Virus record (IMG/VR): IMGVR_UViG_3300042479_000819
Span: 1 to 63,990 of that record
Source of the DNA: a virus
DNA: 63,990 nucleotides
Direction: 5' to 3' (one strand)
Of the stretch, positions 1 through 10,801 are shown piece after piece (the first letter of the stretch is position 1; each line of letters begins with the position of its first letter). The position numbers and the translations under genes are program-made. Below the pieces are notes generated by a model. It did no database searches and was not told the DNA's origin. It was given only the letters and a program-made list of their open reading frames with translations.

Positions 1-1
1 T

Positions 2-2734
2 ATTATTGTGGATCACCCATCAGTTTTGAATGTTATCACAAATCAAATTTTGAAAAATGACACTTCATCAGAAAATATAAATAATATTATAAATTCATTT
101 ATTGCGGGGTGTTTAATATATGACATTTATGATTTGGCAAAAATATATTCAACAATTAAACTTGATGAATTGCAAGAACTCCAAACAATTATAAGAGAAA
201 ATAAAGTAATAAAAGAAGATTATGCTTATATCCAAAGAACTGTTACAACAAATCTTGACCCAGTAATACCAAAAGATGAACCAACACCAGAAGTTAAAGC
301 AGATACAACTTTTGAGAAATATGTAAATATTGGACTTTACTTTGATAATGATATACCAAAATTAGCAGAAGGGGATTATAATGCTTTATATAATTCATAT
401 ACCGCTAATCCTACATATAATAATGGGGATTTAAAAAACTTTATGGACAACATTGTTATTGATAATTTCAATGAAATAAAAAATTTAGCAAATGATATTA
501 AAGAGTTCAACAAAAATAATCCACAGGGTAAAATAACAATTACTTTAGCAAGTTCAGCATCAAAACCAGGTACTACTACATACAATAAAAGTTTAAGTGA
601 AAAACGTAATGCTGTTGTCAAAAAATATTTAGAAACAATAATTACAGAAAAAAATATTACATATGATCTATCACCTCTTGGTGAAGTAGCATCAGTTACA
701 CCAAAATCAAGTAAACCAACTACTACACAAAGTCAAGTAAATTGTACTAATTTTTCTGATGACCCTATAAAGAGTGTACCAGCTATGGCTTGTAGAAGAG
801 TTGCTATAGCCAAGATAGTGGCAGAAAAAAATACAACCCCACCAACGCCAAACCCAGCACCTATTACGCCAACAACTATAACAACAACAAGTGATGTTAA
901 AATAAAAAAAATAACAACAGACATTAAGCAAGAGGAGACATCAAAAAAAATACAAGGTAAAGATGTTTCAAAAAAAATATTACAAAATTTATTAACAGAA
1001 TGTGATTATTTTGATGTTATAAAAGAAACTGATCCATTTATATATGATAATTTAAAAAGCAAATTTAAATATTTTAATCCAGCATTTCATTCAACAACAC
1101 CAGAAGGTTTGAATAGTCGTTTAACATTTTTGCAACAATGTGTTAGACCTGGGGATACAATACCAACAATTGATAAGAGTGGGGGTTTATCATTTAAGGA
1201 TTCAAAAAATACAAGTTTTGGTATTCCACCTGTTTTAATATTAAGAGTTGGTGATTTTTATCATACAAAAATAATACCAGATACATTAAGTTTATCTTAT
1301 GAAAATTTGGATATTAATCCAGAGGGTATAGGGTTGCAACCTATGATTGCAAAGGTGCAATTATCATTTAAATTTGTTGGTGGGCATGGCTTGAGCAACG
1401 CTATTGACCAATTACAAAATGCTCTATCATATAATTATTATGCTAATACAGAAGTTTATGAACCTAATGCTGAAACTACTGATTTTAGTTTAGTTGATAT
1501 GGATAAAGAATTGTATGATTTTTATTTAGAGAAAGAAAAGGTTATAATTGACCCTACTAGTGATATTAAAAACACTCATTATTCATTAATAGGTGAGTTA
1601 AATACTAATGGTAATTGTTTAGATTATAAAAATTTCCTAACTAAATTTAAAGAAGAAACAAATAAATATATTGATAGTATTTCTTCTTTGATGTTAATTT
1701 TTGAAAAAGACAGTAATTTTGATGTTTTACAATATATGACATCTGATATGTATTTTATACGTGGGGAGATAACACAAAATAATTTTATTAATTTGCTTGG
1801 AGTACCCAACCCATCTATAATTAAAAAAATTGAGAATTATTATGATAATATAGTTGATAATATTAGGAAAAATGATGATGATTTTATTAATGCAATTAAG
1901 AATAATAATTTAGATAAAACAAATTTAACTTTATTAAAAAATCGTTATGAATCATATATATTTGATAAAAAAGAAACATTAATAACTAATATAGATAATT
2001 TTATAAATCAGGCAAGAATAATTCAAGCAACTTATTTGACCTATTTGAATAATGCAGGTTTGATATTATCCACATTAAATGGTGCAACTGGGTATGACTT
2101 CCAAGTATTAGATGATAATACGCTTGATGTTTATAAATTAACAGGAAATACAACTACTATATCAACTTTTATTAATAGTGTAGGTGATGTATTAAATGAC
2201 TTTTATAGTGGATTAATTGAAACTTTTGATTATTCATCCAATTCAATTGGATTAGACCAAATATTTTTTACTTCAAAATATTCAGAACAAAGAAGTTTGG
2301 TATATTCATTTTTATATCATGGTTTTGAAAAAAATGAGGAATTAACTAATTTTAGGGAATTTATGTTTAAAACATTGTATAAGCCAGATGTTTATCAAGA
2401 ACCACTTAGGAAAACCCAAAATGAATTTTATGAATATTGGGAAAAAGAACAGAAATTTTACAAAATATATAATGATGATATACAAAATAAAAATAAAATT
2501 AATAGTGGTTCAAATTTAAGAAAATATGTGGGTAGTGGATATAAGAGTAAAACTACTAAATTACCCCAAGTTAGTGGAGATTATTGTATAAATTACATTA
2601 AACTTGGTTTGATACCAGATGATTTAAAAACTGCATTATTATATATTAAAAGTGATTCTAACTATGATAGTAATGTCAATAAGTGGTCAACTATTAAAGA
2701 TGGCATAATATATATTAAAAATAATTTATATTAA
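2..2734 (+). CDS. Tail/baseplate protein with OmpA-like domain (5' end outside window)
   Basis: The frame is open to the left window edge, so the gene probably starts upstream; a GTG at 8 is the first possible internal start. Around residues 170-210 (counted from that GTG) lies an OmpA-like peptidoglycan-binding segment, with the typical pattern of a short beta strand, then YNKSLSEKRNAVVKKYLE. Around residues 405-465 a segment beginning PPVLILRVGDFYHTKIIPD resembles the tube/baseplate proteins of contractile injection systems. The C-terminal half is long, helical and Asn/Lys-rich. Its stop overlaps the next start (gene 53 type) by one base, so it is likely co-expressed with baseplate genes. 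Virion location and cell-wall contact are inferred; the exact T4 counterpart is not recognised. Confidence 0.7.
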   Translation: MIVDHPSVLNVITNQILKNDTSSENINNIINSFIAGCLIYDIYDLAKIYSTIKLDELQELQTIIRENKVIKEDYAYIQRTVTTNLDPVIPKDEPTPEVKADTTFEKYVNIGLYFDNDIPKLAEGDYNALYNSYTANPTYNNGDLKNFMDNIVIDNFNEIKNLANDIKEFNKNNPQGKITITLASSASKPGTTTYNKSLSEKRNAVVKKYLETIITEKNITYDLSPLGEVASVTPKSSKPTTTQSQVNCTNFSDDPIKSVPAMACRRVAIAKIVAEKNTTPPTPNPAPITPTTITTTSDVKIKKITTDIKQEETSKKIQGKDVSKKILQNLLTECDYFDVIKETDPFIYDNLKSKFKYFNPAFHSTTPEGLNSRLTFLQQCVRPGDTIPTIDKSGGLSFKDSKNTSFGIPPVLILRVGDFYHTKIIPDTLSLSYENLDINPEGIGLQPMIAKVQLSFKFVGGHGLSNAIDQLQNALSYNYYANTEVYEPNAETTDFSLVDMDKELYDFYLEKEKVIIDPTSDIKNTHYSLIGELNTNGNCLDYKNFLTKFKEETNKYIDSISSLMLIFEKDSNFDVLQYMTSDMYFIRGEITQNNFINLLGVPNPSIIKKIENYYDNIVDNIRKNDDDFINAIKNNNLDKTNLTLLKNRYESYIFDKKETLITNIDNFINQARIIQATYLTYLNNAGLILSTLNGATGYDFQVLDDNTLDVYKLTGNTTTISTFINSVGDVLNDFYSGLIETFDYSSNSIGLDQIFFTSKYSEQRSLVYSFLYHGFEKNEELTNFREFMFKTLYKPDVYQEPLRKTQNEFYEYWEKEQKFYKIYNDDIQNKNKINSGSNLRKYVGSGYKSKTTKLPQVSGDYCINYIKLGLIPDDLKTALLYIKSDSNYDSNVNKWSTIKDGIIYIKNNLY

Positions 2735-3057
2735 TGAATTTAAAATATTATAATCGTTATTCACCGTTTTTAGTGAATGGGGTTCAAAAAACTGTTCCGT
2801 TTGTTACTTTACCAAGTAAGAGTTCAGATATTGTTTTCTTTTATAAGAAAAATAGGACAAGACTTGATAAGATATCACAACAATATTATGGAACTCCTTT
2901 TTTTGGCTGGTTAATTCTTTTGGCTAATCCATCTTTTGGTGGATTGGAAAATGACATTTTTGATGGGGCAATGTTAAAAATACCATTTCCTTTGGAAAGT
3001 TCCTTGTTAGATTATAAAAATGCAGTAGAAAATTATTATTTTTATTATGGTAGGTAA
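2734..3057 (+). CDS. 53: Baseplate wedge protein, gp53-like
   Basis: This 107-residue protein resembles the gp53 family of T4-like baseplates. It has the LysM-like segment RLDKISQQYYGTPFFGWLIL around residues 42-61, followed by LANPSF and a short tail ending near IPFP. In T4, gp53 joins neighbouring wedges around the hub; the small size here matches the minimal gp53 core. The ATG overlaps the upstream stop by one base, and the reading frame overlaps the next gene by 11 bases, which suggests translational coupling in a baseplate operon. Confidence 0.8.
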   Translation: MNLKYYNRYSPFLVNGVQKTVPFVTLPSKSSDIVFFYKKNRTRLDKISQQYYGTPFFGWLILLANPSFGGLENDIFDGAMLKIPFPLESSLLDYKNAVENYYFYYGR

Positions 3058-6000
3058 TCAAGGAGATATTCATGTGATATATGACTACCAAAATGTTATA
3101 TATATTGATCCAAACAAGGTTGTTAATCTTAATCAAGAGGTTGTTGATAGGGGTGTTATCCCAGAAGACTTTGTTATGTATGCAAATCTTGAAACAAAGT
3201 TAATACCAAGAACAAAATTACTTGTTAATGGGGCAGCAAATAATCGTATATCAACGGTTAGATTAGGAAGTATTAATTTTTTAAATCCAACCAATTCTGA
3301 ATATTTAACTTCAAATTATTATAATGAGTTTACTGGTAAGGACACTCTTGAAAAGAGGGGTGTAAACCAGAAACAAGTTTTTGAGGTAAACCAAGGGGGT
3401 GAAACATTCTTTAAAGATACTGCAATTAATGTTGAAAATAACGCATTATTTGGAATTAAGAAAATAAGTATAAAAACAAATTCATCTTTTATTCCCACTG
3501 TTAGTATTGAGATGGAGGATGTTCAAGGTAGAGCATTATTTAGTTTGGGGGATCAATCACCATATGCTGCATTTTTCAATTTACCTTACCCCCCATTTTA
3601 TTTGACAATTAAGGGATATTATGGAAAAGCAGTTAGATATGAATTATGTTTGGTTAAGTTTAATTCAAGATTTAATAATACAAGTGGGGATTATTCAATT
3701 AGTTTGGAATTTATTGGTTTTAAGTACAATGTATTAAGTGAAATTAATATGGGTCACTTATTGGCTGCACCCCATATGTATAGTAAAAAATATCAGGTTG
3801 AGGCTAAAGACTTAACAAGTTCTTATTTATCCAATCAAGCAAATACCCAAGTTGGGTCAATTTCGCAAGCAAGCAATTCAACAACTAACAAAGTTTTGGA
3901 GATTAATACAGAATTAGGTTATCAGAAAATACTTGAAGTATATAAAGATTATAAATCTAAAGGATTAATTGATGCTGATTTTCCAGAGTTAACGGTTGCT
4001 GAATTAATTAATAAATTGGAATTATTTCAACAAAATATATTAAATAATGCAAATAAAGTTTCTGTTGAGGTATTGACAGATGGTAAAAAGTATCAGAAAA
4101 CATTAAATGATTATTATAAGAAAGTTAGGGGGGATGTAAAATGCTGGTTTACCAAATATATAAATGTAAGACCTGTTGTTTTTAATAGTGGTAAATTAGG
4201 ATACACATTAAAAAAAGAAATATTAGACAAAGCGGCTGAAGGTAAAATAAAAGAAGTTGATGATGAGTTAAAAGCTATTATTAAAAAATATACAGATTTA
4301 TTAAAGGATAATAAATCATTTGGGGATAATGGAGTTTTTAAAATAAAAAATAATATAACTTATGATTTTCTAATATCAAATGATACTGATATTGATTGGC
4401 AATCAACATATTCATCAAGAACTGGTAATATATTAACAGTCCCCCTAAATACCCAAGAATATATTGATAAGTTATTTGATGTGTATTTTGAATATAAAAT
4501 AGCAGATATTAAATATACTCCACCAATATATTATTTTAATATTTTCATAGATGAGATAAATAAAATGGAATCTATTTTCATCAAAGAAATAAATAGAATT
4601 GAAAGAGATTTATCAGAAAAATTGGCATTACAGATAGCAAATAATCAAACTGGTATTGGATTTGCCCCAACAATTAAGAATGTTGTGGCTGTTATTATGG
4701 CATCAACAGAGGGGTTTTTAAGACTGCTTGATGATGTTCATAACAATGCTTGGAATGTTCGCTTGGATGAAGATAGAATATCATCAGTATTTGGGGATGA
4801 AAGAATTGATGATAATACAAATCAAGAAGAAATAGTATTTCCTTGGCCACAAGTTTATATAAAACCATCAGAGGAAAAGAAGAATAAATATGAATTAATT
4901 TATCCTGGGGATAATCAAATAATATCAAAAACTAAAGCATTCTTATTAAACAAATGGCCAGAAGTTGAATTTGTTGAAGAATATCTAAAAGGATATACAA
5001 AAAGATTGGACAAGCCAGCATTTGGAGATGTTTTTGGTGATAATTATGAGGGGGTATCAAGATTTGCACATAATTCTTTTGAATATCCATTTATTGATTT
5101 GCCTTATTTTAATTCATCACAAGTTCAATTTTTTTATGAATTATGGGATAGGCATTATACTGCATCATTTAATACGGGGTATTCATTATTATATAAGAAT
5201 GCTTTGGGGAAACAAACCATAACAAATATAATTTCAAAAAATGAATCAAAAAATATTGAATTAGGTTTATCCACAAATTCAATAATGTTTTTTAACAAAA
5301 TAAAAAATATTTTAAATTCACAAAATAATTTAAATGGGTTTAACTATGAGCAAACATTATTTGATATATCAAATAATGGTGTCAGTGAAAGATATCAAAA
5401 ATATAAAGATGGATTTATAAATACAATATATTTGAATAGTGTATTTAATAATCCATCAAGGATATATAATATTGATACCTATAATGCATTATCTAGTAAT
5501 TTCATTAACAACTTAACACCTACTGAAATTAAACAAATGTCATCAGCAGTTAAAACTATTCAACCATCTAATGACATTAAGTATATATATCCATTTAACA
5601 ATTCAATTTGGGGATTAATTAATTTAAATTCTAATGGAATATCAAATAAATATAATACAAGTAGGACATTATTTTTTAATTCAGATAGAAATTTAATAAC
5701 AAATTTTCGTGATATTAATGATATTATTAATAATAGACCTTTCAAGTATTTCCCAGAAATTGGGGATACAACATTAACATATGGTAATATATATCAAGAC
5801 CAATATTCTTTTGAAAAATCTAGTTCAATATTAAATTCCCCCATCTTCATCAATTCAGTTCAATTGGGGATAAGTAAATGGAGAGCAAACAATAAAACAC
5901 CATATGCTGAGGCGGCATATTTGTTTTTAATGTCATTACCATTATCAAATTTAACAGATTTTTTAATTAATAAAACAACGCAAGAAAAAAGTGGGTTTTT

Positions 6001-9000
6001 ATTTTCTAGTTTTACAAAATACGCTGCAATACATAAATTACCATTTGCTTGGATATTAAAGTATGGTGCTATTTGGCATCGTTATAAAAAATATGTGAAT
6101 GATGGGGTTGATATTTTGACAGATGTTTGGAAGGATTTTGATTATGTAAATAATTTTTATGGTAATACAACACCAAAATCATATACATTTAATTTAAATT
6201 CAACAAGTGAAACTATTGCAATAAATACAAGTACTAATGGGAATGAGAATACTGGATATTATCCCAAGACAATGAATGATTTTAATGTTTTTTTAAATGG
6301 GTATGATTTATTTACTGGATTTACAAATACAGAATTAGACACTACTATAAATAGGGGGTTCAAAGTTTTCAAAACAAATCAATATACTTTTAATGGATAT
6401 AATGTAAATAACTGGACAACATTGGTACCTATTAACATTTACGATAGTATTTTATATCCAAATTATTGTCCAGACCAAAAAGTTGATATTAAGGGTAGGT
6501 ATTATGTTTTACCATCATTTAATTCAGATTCAACAGATATTTCAAATACAACAGTAAATTATTTTACAGGAAAAAACACATTTAAGAATATCATACATAA
6601 TGGTGCAATAAAAGTTTTATTGGCTGGGGATTTGGGAACATTTAATTTTGAAAATTTATTAATGCCAAAGCATGATGAATATTTTAATGTTAGGAAAGAT
6701 GAAGATGCATTTAGTATAACATCAAATAGTGAAACAAAATATGCAAAAGTTGAGGATATGCTTTCAGTTTTTGATGCTAAAACTTTGAATATGTTTGAGA
6801 ATGAGTTCTTGAACTTTTCAAAATCAATATATGATATTGTTTATGAAAATGAAGATATTGATATTAGATTACTTGGTTTAGATTATTCAGATGAAAAGAC
6901 AAAGTATTCAAATTTCCAATTATTGTTTAGAGAATTAATGGAAGTTCCAGCAAATACAGCAAATAAAAATAATGATTTGTACTTTAAAGAAATTAAAGAA
7001 TTTCAAAAGAATAATTTTTCCAAAATAATTAAAGATTTTTTAAATTATGATGTTTTGTTTAAGTATGGAAATCCAAGTGGGTATAATAAATATTATTATA
7101 ATTCATTTATTGACCATATTGGGGGAACATCAAATATAACAAATCCATTTAGGTTTAAAGGTTATGTTGTTGGTACATTACCCCCAGATTCCAGATTAAT
7201 AACGTCAAGAAGTTTAAAAGAAAAAGAATGGAAAGCATTACAATTAAATGTTGGGTTTTCAACCATCGATGACTTGGCATATACTAATGATGGATCATAT
7301 ATCACAGATTTCTTTATAGCAAATAACATTGAATTTAGTGAAGAGAATATTATTAATTTAGCTCCTATCATTAAAATATATGCTAGCCAAAAGATAATTA
7401 ATCCAAATATGAATAGGAGTGATTTTTCAACCATTCTGGTTAATGAGCAAAATATTATGGATAATATGGTTAGTGACTCAATAACAAATACTTTACAAAA
7501 TGTTAAAAGCATTGTTAATAATAAAGATATTATTGAGATAAGCACACTTGATACAGTATTGAATAGTAAAATATCAAAATATGATTTGTATGAAACATTT
7601 AAGGCAATAAATGACAAATGGATATCGGGTAATGATTATGTTACAAATACTCTTTTTGAGGATGTTCTTTTTTTAGATAGGGGTGCAAGGAACATTGGTG
7701 ATTTATATTTTGTTGATATTTTTGATTTAAAAAAGATATTAAATGGTAAAAACATTAATTTAGAAACACCAGTTTTTAATTTTATTGGAGGATTAATGAC
7801 TAAAAATAATTTTAACATTTTTCCTATGCCATCATATGTTAATTTTTATGGAACATTATCACCTGGAGATAATGTTAATGATGTGATAGAAGGTTCAACA
7901 ATTATTGCAAATGATACTTGGGGGAATTTTACAAGTGTGGATTATAGAAAATCAGGACCAAAATTGGTTTGTGTTTATGCTGGTAGGGGGTCAACAACTT
8001 TAAATACAAAAGATAGTAAGAATATTAGATATGGTGATGATTCTTTTGATATGGAAAAAGAAACTGAATTGCCTTTCTTGGAGGATCAAAGAAATAAATC
8101 AGATTGGGCATTATCAAATAAATGTGTTAGTTTTTTGGTTGATGCTGGTATTAGAAACCAAGCAATCTTTTATGGCATATCTGTTTCACAAGATGGTGGA
8201 ACAGCCACAGCAGAATCATTGCAAATGATTGAGACTGTGAGGAATAATGTGGGTAATAGTGGTGTTTCAACTCAAAATAATTCATTATTAAATTTGTATA
8301 AAAATTTAAGTTATAAGGCAACTGTTGTTTGTTTTGGGAATGCAATCATTCAACCAACAATGTATTTCAATTTGCAACATATACCATTATTTAATGGACC
8401 TTATTTTATTACAGAAGTTTCACATGAAATATCCCCTGGAACATTTGAAACAACATTTTCTGGAGTTAGACAAAGTATTTATGCTCCTCCTACAGTTGAT
8501 ACTTATTTGGCAAGTATTAATGAAAACTTATTAACCAAATTAACTAGTAGATTTGCAAAGGCAATAGAGCAAGAAAAAGAGGCTTCAGATAATGCTATAA
8601 AGGAAGCGCAAAATAGTGTTCCAGTTCCAAATACATTATGTTCTACATCATTATCTACTGAATATTCAGAATATGAATATATAAATTCAGCAACAACAAA
8701 TAATTATAGTGCACAAGTTTTCTATGATTCTTTATCAGGAATTACTGACACTAATATTAAGAATACAATTTATATATTTTCTTATTTGGCATCATTTAAA
8801 AATAATAATTTTGTTGGTTATAATTTTAATTTTGGTAATGTTTGGTTGACCTATAATAGGGGTGATTTAGAACTTGAAACATATTTTTGTGCAAAAGATA
8901 TAACATCTGAAATTAACAGACCTTTTGCAATGTTTGAAAATCTTCAAAAATACATTGATTTTATGTCAAATGCTGTTAAACCAGTTAATAGTGTAATTTC

Positions 9001-9715
9001 AGATATTGGTAATTATTTAATTCCATATACAGCATATTGGTTATATGGTGGTATAGTTGGAGGGGAACAAGAGGCTATATCATCTTTATATGTTCAAAAT
9101 TTAAAAACAAATGGGGTTTTTGATAAATTAGAAAAAAAATTATTTGAAGCACTTAGAAGTTTACGTAGTGTATCACCAGCCCCCCCAACAGAGGTTGTTA
9201 AACTTAGCACCATTAATGCTGATAATGGTAGAAAAAATAATGATAAATTAAAAATTGATTGTGAATTTACATATAGAAATCCAAGATTAACAATTAAACC
9301 AAAACTTAACTTTTTGAATACATTTGAAATTTATTTTGAAAGTAAAAATGTTAATGACTTGTTATATATGGAAAATGTAAATAAATTAGTTGAAAATGAA
9401 TTATTATTATTATATTCAGTAGGAACTATGTCAACAATTGAGGACACAAAAATTGATGTTATATCTGGTGCAACTTCATCATTTAAACTTACATTTGATT
9501 TAATGAATAGTACTAATGCTTATACTGGATTTAAAATAGTTGCAACAAAAGATGCTACATTTACAGAAAATAATTTAGAAGATATGATAAAATCAAATCA
9601 AAATTATAATAATGCTGATGTGATTCAAAATGGAAAAAAGTATGATAATGTGGCATTAGGATTTAAATATTATAATGCCCAATATACAAAATACAACTTA
9701 TATCCAAATTATTAA
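3047..9715 (+). CDS. Giant baseplate hub-like structural protein (2222 aa)
   Basis: This very long protein has no signal peptide or membrane segment. The N-terminal 250 residues contain strand-rich sequence (PFYLTIKGYYGKAVRYEL at about 180-200) of the type seen in T4-like hub/tail proteins. Residues about 1690-1820 look like a tail-hub domain: NKCVSFLVDAGIRNQAIF, then GNAIIQPTMYFNLQHIPLF and GPYFITEVSHEISPGTFETT, a strand pattern known from gp27/gpD-like hub proteins. The centre is Asn-, Tyr- and Lys-rich and unrecognised. It lies directly after the gp53-like gene with an 11-base overlap. The hub assignment is from remembered motif similarity and position; a role as a long wedge or hub-associated scaffold is also possible. 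Confidence 0.65.
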   Translation: MVGNQGDIHVIYDYQNVIYIDPNKVVNLNQEVVDRGVIPEDFVMYANLETKLIPRTKLLVNGAANNRISTVRLGSINFLNPTNSEYLTSNYYNEFTGKDTLEKRGVNQKQVFEVNQGGETFFKDTAINVENNALFGIKKISIKTNSSFIPTVSIEMEDVQGRALFSLGDQSPYAAFFNLPYPPFYLTIKGYYGKAVRYELCLVKFNSRFNNTSGDYSISLEFIGFKYNVLSEINMGHLLAAPHMYSKKYQVEAKDLTSSYLSNQANTQVGSISQASNSTTNKVLEINTELGYQKILEVYKDYKSKGLIDADFPELTVAELINKLELFQQNILNNANKVSVEVLTDGKKYQKTLNDYYKKVRGDVKCWFTKYINVRPVVFNSGKLGYTLKKEILDKAAEGKIKEVDDELKAIIKKYTDLLKDNKSFGDNGVFKIKNNITYDFLISNDTDIDWQSTYSSRTGNILTVPLNTQEYIDKLFDVYFEYKIADIKYTPPIYYFNIFIDEINKMESIFIKEINRIERDLSEKLALQIANNQTGIGFAPTIKNVVAVIMASTEGFLRLLDDVHNNAWNVRLDEDRISSVFGDERIDDNTNQEEIVFPWPQVYIKPSEEKKNKYELIYPGDNQIISKTKAFLLNKWPEVEFVEEYLKGYTKRLDKPAFGDVFGDNYEGVSRFAHNSFEYPFIDLPYFNSSQVQFFYELWDRHYTASFNTGYSLLYKNALGKQTITNIISKNESKNIELGLSTNSIMFFNKIKNILNSQNNLNGFNYEQTLFDISNNGVSERYQKYKDGFINTIYLNSVFNNPSRIYNIDTYNALSSNFINNLTPTEIKQMSSAVKTIQPSNDIKYIYPFNNSIWGLINLNSNGISNKYNTSRTLFFNSDRNLITNFRDINDIINNRPFKYFPEIGDTTLTYGNIYQDQYSFEKSSSILNSPIFINSVQLGISKWRANNKTPYAEAAYLFLMSLPLSNLTDFLINKTTQEKSGFLFSSFTKYAAIHKLPFAWILKYGAIWHRYKKYVNDGVDILTDVWKDFDYVNNFYGNTTPKSYTFNLNSTSETIAINTSTNGNENTGYYPKTMNDFNVFLNGYDLFTGFTNTELDTTINRGFKVFKTNQYTFNGYNVNNWTTLVPINIYDSILYPNYCPDQKVDIKGRYYVLPSFNSDSTDISNTTVNYFTGKNTFKNIIHNGAIKVLLAGDLGTFNFENLLMPKHDEYFNVRKDEDAFSITSNSETKYAKVEDMLSVFDAKTLNMFENEFLNFSKSIYDIVYENEDIDIRLLGLDYSDEKTKYSNFQLLFRELMEVPANTANKNNDLYFKEIKEFQKNNFSKIIKDFLNYDVLFKYGNPSGYNKYYYNSFIDHIGGTSNITNPFRFKGYVVGTLPPDSRLITSRSLKEKEWKALQLNVGFSTIDDLAYTNDGSYITDFFIANNIEFSEENIINLAPIIKIYASQKIINPNMNRSDFSTILVNEQNIMDNMVSDSITNTLQNVKSIVNNKDIIEISTLDTVLNSKISKYDLYETFKAINDKWISGNDYVTNTLFEDVLFLDRGARNIGDLYFVDIFDLKKILNGKNINLETPVFNFIGGLMTKNNFNIFPMPSYVNFYGTLSPGDNVNDVIEGSTIIANDTWGNFTSVDYRKSGPKLVCVYAGRGSTTLNTKDSKNIRYGDDSFDMEKETELPFLEDQRNKSDWALSNKCVSFLVDAGIRNQAIFYGISVSQDGGTATAESLQMIETVRNNVGNSGVSTQNNSLLNLYKNLSYKATVVCFGNAIIQPTMYFNLQHIPLFNGPYFITEVSHEISPGTFETTFSGVRQSIYAPPTVDTYLASINENLLTKLTSRFAKAIEQEKEASDNAIKEAQNSVPVPNTLCSTSLSTEYSEYEYINSATTNNYSAQVFYDSLSGITDTNIKNTIYIFSYLASFKNNNFVGYNFNFGNVWLTYNRGDLELETYFCAKDITSEINRPFAMFENLQKYIDFMSNAVKPVNSVISDIGNYLIPYTAYWLYGGIVGGEQEAISSLYVQNLKTNGVFDKLEKKLFEALRSLRSVSPAPPTEVVKLSTINADNGRKNNDKLKIDCEFTYRNPRLTIKPKLNFLNTFEIYFESKNVNDLLYMENVNKLVENELLLLYSVGTMSTIEDTKIDVISGATSSFKLTFDLMNSTNAYTGFKIVATKDATFTENNLEDMIKSNQNYNNADVIQNGKKYDNVALGFKYYNAQYTKYNLYPNY

Positions 9716-9735
9716 TTTTTTTTCAAAAATTTAGA

Positions 9736-9743
9736 TATTTATT
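9736..9743 (+). promoter_or_regulatory. TATTTATT late-promoter-like octamer
   Basis: TATTTATT ends 14 bases before the ATG at 9758. It is a one-base variant of the octamer TATTTATA found before many structural genes in this window. Promoter function is inferred. Confidence 0.4.
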
Positions 9744-9757
9744 ATTAAAATATTTTT

Positions 9758-9976
9758 ATGGAGAATTTAGACAGATATTTAAATAAACAAAATAGTAAAG
9801 TACTTGAGAAAATTCTTGATGATGGTAGTAAAGAGGTGTGTGATATTATTACAGGGGAATGCTCTATTTATCAAGAGAAAGATGGTTTAATTGAAAGAAC
9901 TGACAATTATAAAATTGCAAACAAGCACATTAAAGTTAAAACTGTTGCTGGTATAAAAGAATTATTAAATGATTAA
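9758..9976 (+). CDS. Small conserved-looking protein of unknown function (72 aa)
   Basis: A 72-residue charged protein beginning MENLDRYLNKQ, with a central Cys pair region (EVCDIITGECSIY, residues 27-39) and no membrane segment. It is separated from the giant hub-like gene by 42 bases carrying a TATTTATT element, so it probably begins a new transcript. Its end overlaps the next gene if that gene starts at 9969. Function is not recognised. Confidence 0.6.
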   Translation: MENLDRYLNKQNSKVLEKILDDGSKEVCDIITGECSIYQEKDGLIERTDNYKIANKHIKVKTVAGIKELLND

Positions 9977-10697
9977 TAAAATGGAAATTGATAAAAAAAT
10001 ATTACAAGAGATACAAAGATATCATAAAATAAATAAATACATTTTGGAGCAAGATGCTACTTTACCCCCACCGCCACCACCTATGGATGACCCAAATGCT
10101 GCACCAATACCAAATGCCCCATTAACCCCACCAGGAGAAGTTTCACCAATTCCACCAGGGGGTGCAGAAGATGCTTTAAGCACAGCGAATCCACAACCAA
10201 TTGATGTTGAGACTGATGAAGATGTTACAGTTATTGATGATGAAGGGGATAGTGAAGAAAAGGGTGATGAGGTTGATTCAGAAGAATTAGATATTACTGA
10301 TTTGGTTACCAGCCAAAAAAATATAGAATCAAAACAGACTGAATATTTTGATAATTTATTTTCACAAATTACCAAGTTGGAGGAGAAATTAGCCCAAATG
10401 GATAGTATCTTTGAGAAGTTGAATGCCATTGATTCAAAGGTTGAAAAATATCGTGAAAAAACTCCAGAGGAGAAACTAGAGTTAAGAACTTATGATTCTT
10501 ATCCATTCAATCAAAAATTATCTCAATTTTTTGACGACAAACAAGTTGAAATGGAAAAGAGTGGAAAAAATGATTATGTTTTAACATCAGATGATGTGGT
10601 AAATATTAATCCAAATGAGATAAAGAATTCATTTGGTTCTATGGATGATGAAGAGGATGATTTTATGAGTGATAATAATTATAATTTCAGAAGATAA
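9969..10697 (+). CDS. Proline-rich, acidic coiled-coil protein of unknown function
   Basis: The 242-residue protein has three parts: a Pro-rich stretch (residues 31-60, with a run of six prolines), an acidic stretch (about 70-110) and a coiled-coil segment (about 115-155, FDNLFSQITKLEEKLAQMD), followed by a charged C-terminus. A second ATG at 9981 would remove the overlap with the upstream gene and is an equally reasonable start. A strong terminator follows directly, so this gene ends the first transcription unit. Such low-complexity acidic proteins in T4-like phages are sometimes scaffold or assembly factors, but nothing here proves that. Confidence 0.6.
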   Translation: MINKMEIDKKILQEIQRYHKINKYILEQDATLPPPPPPMDDPNAAPIPNAPLTPPGEVSPIPPGGAEDALSTANPQPIDVETDEDVTVIDDEGDSEEKGDEVDSEELDITDLVTSQKNIESKQTEYFDNLFSQITKLEEKLAQMDSIFEKLNAIDSKVEKYREKTPEEKLELRTYDSYPFNQKLSQFFDDKQVEMEKSGKNDYVLTSDDVVNINPNEIKNSFGSMDDEEDDFMSDNNYNFRR

Positions 10698-10715
10698 TTT
10701 ATTTTAATATTTTAT

Positions 10716-10744
10716 AAAAAAGGGGGTAACACCCCTTTTTTTTT
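10716..10744 (+). terminator. Intrinsic terminator after the first operon
   Basis: A ten-base-pair stem AAAAAAGGGG / CCCCTTTTTT with a six-base loop (GTAACA) runs into a tract of nine T. It sits 18 bases after the stop at 10697 and before the ssb gene. Confidence 0.85.
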
Positions 10745-10801
10745 CTGATAAAGTTACCTATCATTGTTATGTAATATTGTTGTAAACAAAAACTATATAA
10801 T

